Origin: Callipepla californica brunnescens | Lineage: Eukaryota; Chordata; Aves; Galliformes; Odontophoridae | Reading direction: 5' to 3' | DNA: 64,000 bases | Assembly: GCA_023055505.1 (NCBI GenBank) | Contig: JALIRH010000002.1 | Coordinates: 434,001 to 498,000, forward strand | Shown: positions 46,511 to 56,534 of the stretch, one piece after another | How positions within the stretch are numbered: the stretch's first letter is position 1 | Layout of the letters: each line of letters starts with the position of its first letter | Notes under the pieces: model-generated | The model's database searches: none | What the model was told of the DNA's origin: nothing | The model's input: only the letters and a program-made list of their open reading frames with translations | Translations under genes and position numbers: made by a program

Positions 46511-49330
46511 CTTTGCTCATCTTTCGGCGTTACGACTCTACATGCAGTGGGTGGGAAATGGGCACAAATGTCCCACATGGTTCCCTTGAGGAAGCTGAGC
46601 ACGAAAACCCAAATCTTCCAACTTTTGGGGTTTTTATGCAGTACCTCCACCCCAAGCTGAAAATTCAGGTATTTTGAGAAATTCCTTCTCAGACAGAGTG
46701 GTGATGTATCGGAACGGGCTGTCCATCGTGGTGGTGCAGTAACCATCCCTAGAGGCGTTCAAGAAACACGGTTTCCCAATCAGAAACCTCAGTTCACCAA
46801 TAGTGATGAGTGGCAAGGTCCCCAGGGATGACCACTGCAAGGTGACGGTGGCCAGGAGCGTTGGCCAAGCGTTGACACAGTGGTGTTGGGCGCAGTGGGG
46901 TTTTACCCATTCCTCTTGGATGCTGCCTTAGGGTAAGAAAGCATTGCGTGAGCCCAGCCCTATGGGACAGCAGAAGGAGGAGGGAGGGGGGATACGGGGC
47001 AGTATTTCTCTAGGGCACCATAAACATTTCCTGGAAAACCCTCGGGCGTGGGCCAGGGCTGCTGGCACAGCTCTTGGTCCCCTGCCGGGGAAGCAGGTGC
47101 CAGGGTAGCATCGCCCTCGAGCTCACTTTTCTGCCCATCGTCAGGGTGGCTGCCCCCAGCCCTCCTCCCCCTGCCCTGTCTTCTCACAGTTTTAACCTTT
47201 CTAGGATTATTCTGCTGGGTGGGTGGCCAGAGGATGGCCACCGGGATGGAGCATTTGAGATGCCACCACTTTCTGGGGTGCACGTCCCGGTGTCCCCACT
47301 TCTGCACCCTGCCAAATCTGAGAGCAATTTGGGGAAACTGAGGCAGCGCTGATATGGGATCTTGGTGCCCAGCCATACTCCAGGGGTTAAAGGGCCACGG
47401 GAGCTAAAAGCAAAAGGGTGACGCTATCCCGCTTCCATCCCATACCCTCCAACCTGGTTATGTCACTCGACCGCCTGCGAGTAAACTTAGATGACCAATG
47501 TGACGTGGTGGGGAGGGAAGGGATGGGGGCTAAAAATACCCAGGGCCAAGCGATGGGCCCGCTTGGATCCTGGCCTGATCCTAATCCCTCTGTGGCTCCT
47601 GTCCACTGCTGGTGATTCCATTTGGGTACCCCAAGGATGCTCACAGGAGGTGGCACCCACTGGGTTGTGACAACCTCCCCCATGCTGGGGGTTGTGGTGG
47701 TGTTGCAAATTCCATTTTCAAATTTTCAGGGCATTTTTCCTTTTTTCCACCTCATTCCTGGTGGTTTCCAAGCTGGAAGAGTGCAAGAAAACATGGTTAA
47801 AACACCCTACAAGAAGGGTTTTTATTATTGCACTGCACTGCAAGACCATCCGTTGCCCTTTTTGCATCCTCCCACCCCTCCCAACTTTATATCACCTCCA
47901 TCCCATGGTCCCTGTGCATCGCACCCCATAATATCACCATTAGATTTTGGAAGTGTTAAAAAGATGTTGGATATACTGGAAGATAAATATCGGGGATATT
48001 GGTAACTCGTGCAGAGATATAAATGGTTTCTGGTTTTAACTGCTTGGGATGCAGCAGGTTTTCTTTGCTTTGATCCCATTAATCCAGCCTTCAGAAGGAA
48101 AATGAGAACAACTGTGTTCCCATCCCCAAGTCCTCACATTGGGGTCTATGCCAGCCCAATGGGTGGGTGTGGATGGAGGGGATGGATAGAGGTGGTCCAC
48201 CCTTTGAGGTCAGGCTGTGGTCGTGTCATGGTGGCATCCAGGACCCCATGGGATGGAGATGATCCACACTCGGGGCCATGGTGGCATCCCCATGCCTCAG
48301 CTTCCTTCAGACACATCGTGCCACGTGCCCTTATCCCTGGCTCCGGTGTGCATCCCCACACCAGCCCTAACCCCTCTAACACTGCTCCTGACCCCATTAT
48401 CATTAACCCTAAAGCTCTCCAGGTGCTGGGGCTCCTTAATTCCCTCCTCCCTCCCATGCTGCAGCCCCACCAGCCACGAGGTGGCAGGGCTGGGAGCAGC
48501 ACCCGTACCTGGACCACATCCCAAAGGATGCTCAGCACCCAGCAGCATCCCAACACTATGGGATCCCATGCACTGGGATGCATCTTCACCCTATAACCTC
48601 TGTGTTCACCCTATAGACCGAAAGCCCTACAATCCCCGTGCTCACCCCTTTGTTCACTCTGCGGTCATTCCTCAAAGTGATGCCACAGCTCGGAGATGCC
48701 CAGGTGACATTTTTTTTTTTGGTGCTTTTCACCCCGATTTTATCAATTTTATTTTTTTTTCCCCCCACCTGGAAGACCCACTGAAGATCCACAGCAGCCT
48801 CAGCTTCTCACCCTACGGCACAAAACCATAAAAAATAATAATCCGTGCAACACCTCCTCGCTGAATGCAGGGGTTGGTGGTTGGGCATTCTCCCTGAAAG
48901 CCAACAGGTGGTGGGAAAACCCTAAAAAGGGATTCCATCAATTATTGGGGGTGGCCGTGCCACGGGAAGGATGCTGAGCATTCCCCCCCAAGAGGGAAAA
49001 GTGAGCGGGGAATGGGGCTGACCCCATATTTGTCACCCAGTCCGTGTGGGATGAAAGGGACCACGTGAAATTTGGGGCGAATAAATCTCGTTTGCTTTTT
49101 CTTTTTCTTTTTTCTATTTTTTTTTTTTTGGGGGGGGTCCTTTGGGTGGAAACTGAGGTTTTCCTCCACCGTTTCGATCCTCGCAACGTGCTCGGGGTGG
49201 TGGCTGAGAGCTGTGGGTGCGAGGACACGGGGGTGCCCATAGTGGTGTCACCCTATAGGGTGGGGGGAGGGGGCACCCATAGGGGAAAGCTCTATGCCAC
49301 CCTCCTGCGGGACTCCCGAGCACCCTCCGC
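46511..49330. other. Intergenic region between ZC3H3 and MAFA
   Basis: About 2.8 kb of GC-richer DNA with a forward CR1 fragment near its start. CCCCAT and CACCCTATA phrases recur around 47.6-48.65 kb but without a clean period. Long open frames on both strands (for example 48009-48596 and 48217-48831) overlap each other, have no homology I recognise and are attributed to stop-poor GC-rich sequence. Confidence 0.6.
46655..46775 (+). mobile_element. CR1 LINE fragment
   Basis: GAGAAATTCCTTCTCAGACA, GAGTGGTGATGTATCGGAAC, CCATCCCTAGAGGCGTTCAA. Interior part only, without the 3' octamers. Confidence 0.7.
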
Positions 49331-49490
49331 TAGTTGATTGACAGCCACCCTTGGGCGTTGCCATGGGGATATGCAAATATCCTCGGGCGTTCGCCTCGCT
49401 GATTGGATGACGGACCCTAAGACCCGCCCTCGGGGGCGGGGATAGAGGGGCTCGCTCCGTATATAAAGCGGAGGGCTCCATTCAGCGCTG
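49330..49490 (+). promoter_or_regulatory. MAFA: MAFA promoter
   Basis: In order: TGATTGACAG at 49335-49344 (a textbook PBX-MEIS/PREP composite site), ATGCAAAT at 49371-49378 (perfect POU octamer), ATTGG at 49402-49406 (reverse CCAAT box), GGGGCGGG at 49433-49440 (GC box) and TATATAAAG at 49460-49468. A start site near 49,485-49,495 is predicted from the TATA spacing. The last ATG before the leader is at 49407, and none occurs downstream until 50600, which independently places the transcript start in this interval. Confidence 0.8.
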
Positions 49491-49864
49491 CGCGGCGGAG
49501 GGTGAGGGTGGGATAAGGGGAAGGGGTGCGTTCCCCCGCCCCCGTGTACTCCGGGGGAGGGGTGGAGAGAAGAGGAGGAGGAGGGTGGAGGAAGGCTCAC
49601 AGCCCCGGGGAGGTGGGGCTGGGGCAGGTGCCAAGGGAGAAAGGCAGGAAGGGGCGGGCTGGGCGTCTGCCCCATTGCTCGCCATTGGGAGGCAGCGGAG
49701 GAACCGCAGAGAGCTCCGGGCATCCCGCACTGAGCGCCCCGCGGTGCTTTGCCGGGGTGAGAAGCTGAGGTTGAGCTCCGGTGAGGGGCTTTAGAGGGCA
49801 GGAAAAGCTCCGTCGGGGTGCGAGAGGCCGATACGGAACGGGACCCCAGCGGAGGTTCGGCGGA

Positions 49865-50365
49865 GTTGAAGCTGAAGTCCGCGATATAGAGAACCGTCGG
49901 AGGTTTCTCCGGAGCTGGGCTGCGATCTTGGAGGGGAATCACCGGTTGGTCGGAGTTGGGGGCTGAAGTCGGCAGCGTGAACCCCACCGGGAGATTTGCT
50001 GGAGCTGAGCAGAAGCCGAACACCGTCGGAGTTTTGGCTGGAGTTTGGCTGAAGTCGGCGACAAAGCCCTCATCAGAAGTGCCCGGAGTTGGACTGAAGC
50101 AAAAACCCGACGGAGTTTCCCTGGAACCGGGCTGAATCCTGGAGCGGAGTTCCCAGGAACGGTTCCGTCGGAGGTTTTCCCCGGAGTTGGGTTGAAGCAA
50201 AACCTCGCTGGAGGCTTCCCAGAGTTGAGCTGAACTCGGCGACGAAGCTCCCATCGGAGGATCCCTGCAGCTGGGCTGAAGTCGGTGGCAGAGACCCGCT
50301 GAGAGTTAAGCTGAAGCGAAACCACGTCGGAGATTCCCGGGACCCCGGGGTTGAAGCCTTTAGCA
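49865..50365. repeat. Degenerate ~43-bp tandem repeat in the MAFA leader
   Basis: A core like GGAGTTGGGCTGAAGTCGGC recurs with the GCTGAAG-like anchor starting at 49871, 49919, 49962, 50004, 50048, 50093, 50131, 50191, 50229, 50275, 50310 and 50350. Spacing is 35-60 bases, mostly 38-48. Linking sequence often reads CGTCGGAGGTTTTCC or similar. About 12 units. Confidence 0.8.
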
Positions 50366-50599
50366 AAACCTCATTGGACCTTCTCTGGATTTTGGCTGCA
50401 TCCCGGTCCCTGAGCACTATCCTGTCAGAAGAGAGGTGAACCCCCCCCACCCCCCCTCCCCATCGGAGCCCGAAAAGGCAGGGGGGGAAATAAAAGGTTT
50501 CCACCTCGGACAGCCCGATCTCACCCCATTGAGGAGCCTCGGCAGAGGTTCCCTGCTCCCAGCCCCGCTCCGAGCGGCGGGGGGGACCTTTTCAACTCC

Positions 50600-50608
50600 A
50601 TGGACTGA
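50600..50608 (+). promoter_or_regulatory. MAFA: Two-codon upstream ORF (ATG GAC TGA)
   Basis: This is the first ATG after the predicted start site. It encodes Met-Asp and then stops, ending one base before the MAFA ATG at 50610. Its -3 base is T, which is weak, with G at +4. The main ATG has G at -3 and G at +4. Leaky scanning or very short-range reinitiation would be needed to reach MAFA. Confidence 0.7.
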
Positions 50609-50609
50609 G

Positions 50610-51470
50610 ATGGCCTCGGAGTTGGCCATGACCGCGGAGCTGCCCACCAGCCCCCTCGCCATCGAATACGTCAACGATTTCGACCTGATGAAGTTCGAGG
50701 TGAAGAAAGAACCGGCCGAGGCCGAGAGGCTGTGCCACCGCCTGCCTGCTGGTTCGCTTTCTTCCACCCCTCTCAGCACCCCGTGCTCCTCCGTGCCTTC
50801 CTCGCCCAGTTTCTGCGCTCCCAGCCCCGGTGGGCAACCGAGTGCCGGTCCCACCGCCGCTCCCCTGGGCTCCAAACCGCAGCTGGAGGAGCTGTATTGG
50901 ATGTCGGGCTACCAACACCACCTCAACCCCGAAGCTCTCAACCTGACCCCGGAGGATGCTGTGGAAGCGCTGATCGGCGCTCCGCACCACCACCATCATC
51001 ACCATCAGAGCTATGAGTCGTTCCGGCCTCAGCCCTTTGGGGGCGAGGAGCTGCCCCCGGCCGCCCACCACCACAATGCCCATCACCACCATCACCACCA
51101 CCACCTGCGCTTGGAGGAGCGGTTTTCCGACGACCAGTTGGTGAGTATGTCTGTGCGGGAGCTCAACCGGCAGCTGAGGGGATTCAGCAAGGAGGAGGTG
51201 ATCCGCCTCAAGCAGAAGAGGAGGACCTTGAAGAACCGCGGCTACGCGCAGTCCTGTCGCTACAAGCGGGTCCAGCAGAGGCACATCCTGGAGAACGAGA
51301 AGTGTCAGCTCCAGAGCCAAGTGGAGCAACTGAAGCAAGAAGTTTCCCGTTTGGCCAAGGAGAGGGATCTGTACAAAGAGAAGTACGAGAAGTTGGCGGC
51401 GCGGGGCTTCCCACGGGAGCCATCCCCTCCCGCAGCCCCAAAAACTACTGCTGCTGACTTCTTCATGTGA
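50610..51470 (+). CDS. MAFA: Transcription factor MafA (L-Maf), 286 aa
   Basis: Large-Maf bZIP transcription factor that binds Maf recognition elements. It drives crystallin genes in the avian lens and insulin genes in beta cells. It starts at MASELAM, the first in-frame ATG (the frame is open further upstream but has no earlier ATG), and ends TAADFFM at TGA 51468-51470. Length matches chicken L-Maf. Residues 1-120 form the Ser/Pro/Thr-rich activation region. S14 and S65 lie in SP sites, and S49, T53, T57 and S61 form the GSK3 ladder below S65. VKKE at 31-34 fits SUMOylation at K32. Histidine runs lie at 126-132, 153-155 and 158-165. The extended homology region (about 171-196) precedes the basic region (about 197-222, with [11 protein letters not shown]). 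The zipper has leucines at 227, 234, 241, 248 and 262. Single exon. Confidence 0.97.
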   Translation: MASELAMTAELPTSPLAIEYVNDFDLMKFEVKKEPAEAERLCHRLPAGSLSSTPLSTPCSSVPSSPSFCAPSPGGQPSAGPTAAPLGSKPQLEELYWMSGYQHHLNPEALNLTPEDAVEALIGAPHHHHHHHQSYESFRPQPFGGEELPPAAHHHNAHHHHHHHHLRLEERFSDDQLVSMSVRELNRQLRGFSKEEVIRLKQKRRTLKNRGYAQSCRYKRVQQRHILENEKCQLQSQVEQLKQEVSRLAKERDLYKEKYEKLAARGFPREPSPPAAPKTTAADFFM

Positions 51471-51546
51471 GCCCGGGGTTGGGGTGAGGCGGGGGGGGGT
51501 GACACTGCGATGCCTCTTCAAACCCCCCCCCTCCCCCCCTCCCCGG

Positions 51547-52066
51547 GTGTGGGGAGAGCAAATGATCTGCTTGTATAAAAATATATATATATATATATAT
51601 TATTTTCTGCTGAAAAAGTTGCCCCGAAAGTATGGGGAAACGGGACCCCCCCCCCCCCTTCCCAACCCCATCAGGACTTAGACTGGAAAGGGAGGGGGAT
51701 ACATCCCATAGAACCCCCCCTGTGTGGGGAGACGGGGGCACATCCTATAGACCCTCATCCTATAGACCCTTTATCCGGGAAGAGTAAACGATCTGCTTGC
51801 ATTAAAGAAAAAAACTCTTCCAAAAAATTGGGGGAAATGGGACCCCATCCTCCACCTCCATTAGGGACTCGAGCTGGGGTCTTGGGAAGGGGGGGGGGGG
51901 GGTGGGCATCCTATAGACCCCTTGTATGGGGAGAGCAAAACAATCCGCTTGTATAAAATGATTATTTTCTTCCGAAAATACGGGGAATTGGGATCCCGAC
52001 CCCATAAGGACTCGGACTGGATCAAAGAGGGGGGGGGGGTCCTGGGAGAGGGGCGGAAGGACAGCG
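51547..52066. repeat. Three-copy repeat in the MAFA 3' UTR
   Basis: Copies start near 51,547, 51,771 and 51,924. Each has a GGGGAGAGCAAATGATCTGC-like head, CTTGTATAAAA, a CTGAAAAA or CGAAAATA middle, GGGGAAACGGGACCCC-like sequence, and a tail like AGGACTTAGACTGG followed by a G run. CATCCTATAGACCC links the copies. Spacing is about 224 and 153 bases, and an extra partial head (TGTGTGGGGAGACGGGGG) explains the longer first gap. Confidence 0.85.
51579..51605. repeat. AT dinucleotide microsatellite
   Basis: About ten AT repeats in the first copy of the 3' UTR repeat, after TTGTATAAAA. Confidence 0.95.
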
Positions 52067-52427
52067 GACATGGAGCCAGCCTGCATGCGGGACGTGTACG
52101 GCGTGCCGCCCCCAAAGCACTAGCCCCCTCCACCCTGCGTGTTCAACCCCCTCCTTTAATTATCCTTCATTATTATTATGAGTTAATTTTGGGGTGCCCC
52201 TGTGCATCTTCCTGAAGGGGGGAGAGGGGTTGGGGGGGGGGGGGGTCTGGCAGCGCTGTGCCCTGCCCAGCCCCCACCACCCGCACCCCAACCTGAGCCA
52301 CTCTTTAACTTATTCACCCCTTGTACATATGTAGAAACTAGTTGAGTTTTTAGGGTTGTTTTCTTTTTTTTTTTTCTGCTTTTTGTTTTGTTTTCTTCCT
52401 GAGCCTATATTTTGCTTCGTGATTTAT

Positions 52428-52545
52428 GAGGAGGAAAAAGGAAAAGAAAAAAGAAAAAAAAAAAAAAAAAAGAAAAAATCCTTTTAAACGACAAAAAAAA
52501 AAAAAAGACAAAAAAGAGAAAAAGACAAAAAAAAAAGAACACGAG
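52428..52545. repeat. A-rich tract
   Basis: About 115 bases of A and AAAG/AAAAGAC repeats, including an uninterrupted A run of about 18. Preceded by a T-rich stretch at 52,340-52,400. Confidence 0.95.
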
Positions 52546-52929
52546 TCTTAAAAGTTTGTATGTAATAGCATGCAAATAATATCCGAGTTAATTTAATGAT
52601 GTTGGGAGGAAGCCGAATGCACTATATACAGGAATCGATTGGGTTAAATGATACTGTTTTATAGAGATTTAAAATTATCTATGCTCTTAAAAATAAAAGT
52701 AAAAGAAAAAAAAAGGGAGGTGGGGAGGGGGGGGGTGGGAAAAGAGGTAACAATTAGGGCGACCTGAAAGGCAATAGAGTAATATATGAACTGCGAACGG
52801 TTGCTGCTATCTCACTATGCACCAGATTTATTTATTAACCCTCGGGAAACGAATTATTTTAAAGTCGGTGTTGGCAAAAGGAGAGGGGAAAAAATGCACA
52901 TTATTTCTCTGCGCAAAAAGAGAATCGGA

Positions 52930-52952
52930 GGGGGGGGGGGGGGGGGGGGGGG
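52930..52952. repeat. Homopolymer of 23 G
   Basis: GGAG is followed by an uninterrupted G run covering 52930-52952. Such a run can form G-quadruplex structures and is prone to sequencing length errors. Confidence 0.9.
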
Positions 52953-55689
52953 AAGGAAAGTAGAATTTGTGCAATGTGCTGGGAGTGGAAGCGGGAGGAA
53001 CGGGGGTTTTGATTGTTTTTGTTTTTTAAATGTCGCTTATTTAAGAAAGGAGAAACCACACACACACACACAAAAAAAATAGAATTTTTTGGGGGGAGAA
53101 CTGATATTATTCACGGAGTTGGGGGGGGGGGAGGAGAAACCCGCGTGGGTCTTCCGACGAAGTGAGTTTTGGTGCATTTTAGGGACTGATCGTGCGGAGC
53201 GTTTTTAACGACCTGTTGTTTCGATTTGTGACGGTTTTAACGATGTTGCATCAAGATAAAAAGAGAAAAAAGAAAAGAAAAAAAAAAAAAAAACTTATAT
53301 TCAACTAAAGCCTGGGTCAGTTGTTCTCTGACGCGTGGACGCTTTGCCTTTCGCTTTGGGGTTGGGTTGTGTTTCCCCTTTTCCGTGTTGGGGGCTCGTT
53401 GGGTGACTCTTTGTTTTCCATCGTTGCCGGCTTCACCTCCGAAAGGGGGAGCGGTGCCCCTGACTCTGCCCCGCTGTGCTTTTTGCTTTTCACTTTTTCT
53501 GCCTTTATTATTTTTTTTTTCCAGCCGGGCATTCCCTAATCCCTGGGTCCTGTACGCCCCGGAGACCTTTGTCCCCATGGTCACTGAAAAGTCACCTCCG
53601 TCCCAACGCGGGGATTGCGGATCCTGTTGGACCTCAGCTCAACCGAGCTTGATTTTAAATGGTAATAAATTTTAATTTTATTCTCTTTTTCTTTTTTTCC
53701 CTCTCTTTTGGCTGCTGTCTTTTAAGTTTTTTTTTTTCTTTAAGCAAAGGATTAAGAAAAAGAAATTGAAAATGAACCAAAACAAAAAAATTAGACTTTT
53801 CCTCCAAAGGAAAACCTCCAAAACTGACTTCTTCTTTTTTTTCCCATAAAGAAAACAGTAAAATGAACTACTTTGTGGGAAAAGGTGTCAACCCAAAAGT
53901 GGACTTTTCCCCTAAGGGAAAGATTCAGGGCTCAGGGTTGTAGTTCTTTTGGAATCGGACGGGGCTGTGTGTTCCCGGTGTCTCCGCTCTGCGCTGCCAT
54001 CGCTGTGCAAATCCAGCTTCTTTTCAACCACGCTGGGACAGCGGACACTGCGGGGCAGTTTGCAGAACAGCCTATTTCGGAGCTCGTTAATATATATTTT
54101 TAATTATATACACATTTTATTTTTTTCCTTGTTTTTTTTTTGCTTACTTGCACTGTGGTCCCTCCCTGGCACCTACCGTAAATCATCTTCCCGACGTGGA
54201 AAAAACCCCAACTCCCTACCATCCTACTTTCCCCATTTGTTTTGGATGTTTCAGGATCAAAAATGCCTTTATTTATTTTTTTTTTTCAAATTATTATTTT
54301 TTTTTCCTGGGGAGCACCCCAGCTGTTTTTTGTCAGGCTGGCTTTTTGTGCTGGGAGCTGGGCTGCATGGGGGGGGTCCTTGTGCCACGCGCTGGGGCTG
54401 AAAGCTTTGTGGGGTCTTTGGGGTTGGTTACTCCTTTTTCCTATCCTTATGTAATGCCTGAAAGCATTGCTATCCCCACCCCAGTCTGTGCAGCCTGATT
54501 TGGCTTCTTTTTGGGACACCGCTTCCTCTCTTCGCTATTTTTTTTGAGGCAGTGTATCACGGCTCCCCGTTGGGGTGCAGCCAATTCCCCCACATTAACC
54601 ACATCCCCCTCCTTTTCTTTGGTGCGTTTTTGGAGCGTATTTCCAACTGTTGGCTCCGTGATTATATAAGGAGGGTCCGGGGAAGGAGAGGGAGAAGAAG
54701 GGGTCTGGGACCAACGCTTCCCTGAATCGTAACACCCGGTGTGAGTGCCCCTGATCTTGGCCACCCCATCTCTGTCCCCATTCCTCCTTCCTTGGTGCCT
54801 CCATTGCATCTGTGGGGTTCACCGAGCTCCGTTCTGGGACGTGGGAGCAGCATCGGCCACGGCGTTTTGGGAGGAATGTTGCCATAAGGGATCTCACCCT
54901 GCGGTCTGCCACCCCACGATGACTTCCCCCCACTGATCCTGCAGAGTGTGGGTATTCTGGGGACTAAGCACTCTTCTTTTATTCCCCCTCTCCATTTCCT
55001 GGTCTATGGGAACAGGTCCATCTCCCACGTCCCCTATCCACACATTTTAGTGATTGCAGCGGCACTTGCTTCCCTTCACCTCGCAGTTTTCCAGGCACAG
55101 TAGTGACCCACACTCCTTTTTGTTTTAATTTTTATTTTTCTTCCCTGTACTTTGAATTATTTTCTTCTGGGAATCCCCCGAATCATGGTGTTGTATTAAT
55201 AGTGGGGTTTTGCTTCTGATGGGGACTGTAGCATCCACTGGGGATATTTGGGGGCAGAGTCATCCCCTCCTTTGCTCATTCCCTGTCCCCTTGCAGTCCT
55301 GGGATGCAGCTCACAGAATGAGGACCCACATTGTCCCTCATCACCCTTCCTCACTCATGGCAGATGCTGCTCCTTAACCCTTTGGGTTCTGTGTGAGGCT
55401 GCAGGATTTGGGGCTGCCCCGTGTTCCTCTCCGTACCGCCTTCCAGCAAAGCACTTTTAAAGCTTCATCAGCACTTCAGTGCAGCTCAGACATCGCTGGG
55501 CTGGGAAATACCTGCAAGCCCTTCTTCCAGCAACGGGTTTTACACTGTGGGATAAAGGGTGATTCTGGGGAAGGCACAATCTGAAACCCTACAGCAACTC
55601 ACGCCTCCTTACCCCAAATCCATATCACAGCTTCCAAAGCCACCCGCAACCCATTTCAGCGCAGTGTTGTCCCCCACTGCCGTGTAGGT

Positions 55690-55955
55690 GCTGGTAATGG
55701 GGTATCAACGCGTCATAGCCGAAGTACCCCTGGATTATTCCTCATCGATTATTGATAATGATCCTCTGTAGGGTTTGCTCCTGAGCCGCTGCGGCATACT
55801 CTGCCCCAGTCCTGACATCTTGGTAACATGAGCCCACGCTACAGCCCTGCGATATTCAATCGTGCTGGGGAAGCTCGGAATGAATTCAGGACTGCAAAAG
55901 TACAAATTAACTGAACGCTCTACTAAAACTAAATCCCCACGGGCATAATGACAGC
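55690..55955. promoter_or_regulatory. Candidate conserved non-coding element
   Basis: Repeat-free stretch with CATCGATTATTGATAATGAT, ATTCAATCGTGCTGG, GAATGAATTCAGGAC and ACAAATTAACTGAACG. It lies about 4.2 kb downstream of the MAFA stop. Inferred from composition only. Confidence 0.35.
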
Positions 55956-56534
55956 CCTATGGTTTGCAGTGCTGGGCTCAGGGCGGCTGCTGGTGTAGGT
56001 TGGAGTTTGTTTCTCTTTTGTTTCTTTTTGGGAATTGCTCTGATTTCTGTATTCTGGGTTGGCCAAAGTTTGCCTTTTGCATGCTTCCCTCCCTCTATGC
56101 CTGGCTCCTTTCTCAGTGCTCTGCTGCCCTGTTCCCTATATAGAATTCCACCTATAGGTATAGATCACGCTGGAAATACATCGCTAATTTGCTTCTGACA
56201 GCTCCTGGGCTCACTCTGCTTTGGCAATTGCATGTCTCATCCCTACAGCTGGGATTTATTCCCAGCAAACTGCTGATTGCTGTGCCTCCCTTGTGTCCCT
56301 TTTGCACTGATACTGCTGAGATCCTCCTGGGTGCAAGAAAACCTCATGCACAACATGATCCCAAATCCATACTTTCGGGTGCGTGGAGTTTTTGCAGGAT
56401 TTTTTAAGGCTCTTTGCGCTTGAAGGCATTGGACCTACGGCATCAGACCTTACCAACTCCCGGTGGCTGAAATAATAAAATAGATTTCCAAATGTGATTG
56501 GACTGAGAGTATTAATGGGGAAACAGCATAGCAG

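Larger units (their letters stand above)
49491..50609 (+). other. MAFA: MAFA 5' UTR
   Basis: About 1.1 kb of CpG-rich leader between the predicted start site and the ATG at 50610. It has no ATG on the + strand until 50600, though CAT (ATG on the other strand) occurs about nine times. Most of 49,865-50,365 is a degenerate tandem repeat. A two-codon uORF (ATG GAC TGA, 50600-50608) ends one base before the MAFA start codon. No clear intron border pair is needed, because the leader can be read continuously. An unrecognised 5' UTR intron cannot be excluded. Confidence 0.65.
51471..53690 (+). other. MAFA: MAFA 3' UTR (probable extent)
   Basis: The stop is followed by G/C homopolymer-rich sequence with a three-copy repeat (51.55-52.06 kb), then A-rich tracts (52.43-52.54 kb), then AT-rich unique sequence (52.54-52.86 kb) of the kind seen in long large-MAF 3' UTRs. 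Candidate poly(A) signals AATAAA are at 52692-52697 and 53664-53669. The second is followed by T-rich DNA, so an end near 53,690 is plausible. No second coding exon was recognised, consistent with a one-exon gene. Confidence 0.5.

Noticed and set aside
48009..48831. Overlapping + strand open frames of 195 and 204 codons between ZC3H3 and MAFA
   Set aside because: Two overlapping frames in the same GC-rich DNA, both Pro/Ser/His-rich, plus an antisense frame of similar length. This is typical of stop-poor sequence, and no gene family is recognised.
49292..50254. Minus-strand open frame of 320 codons over the MAFA promoter and leader
   Set aside because: It overlaps the degenerate repeat, its product is a low-complexity Pro/Ser/Arg-rich repeat, it resembles no family I know, and it lies antisense to a leader with clear + strand signatures. 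The lack of stops follows from repeat periodicity and GC content.
50436..50609. N-terminal extension of MAFA giving 344 residues
   Set aside because: The frame is open but begins with GTG and has no ATG before 50610. The protein starting at 50610 has the expected 286 residues and the conserved MASELAM start.
50592..51521. Minus-strand open frame of 309 codons opposite the MAFA CDS
   Set aside because: It is a shadow of the GC-rich coding strand. The product is Leu/Val/Gly-rich with no domain, and the + strand frame is a complete MafA protein.
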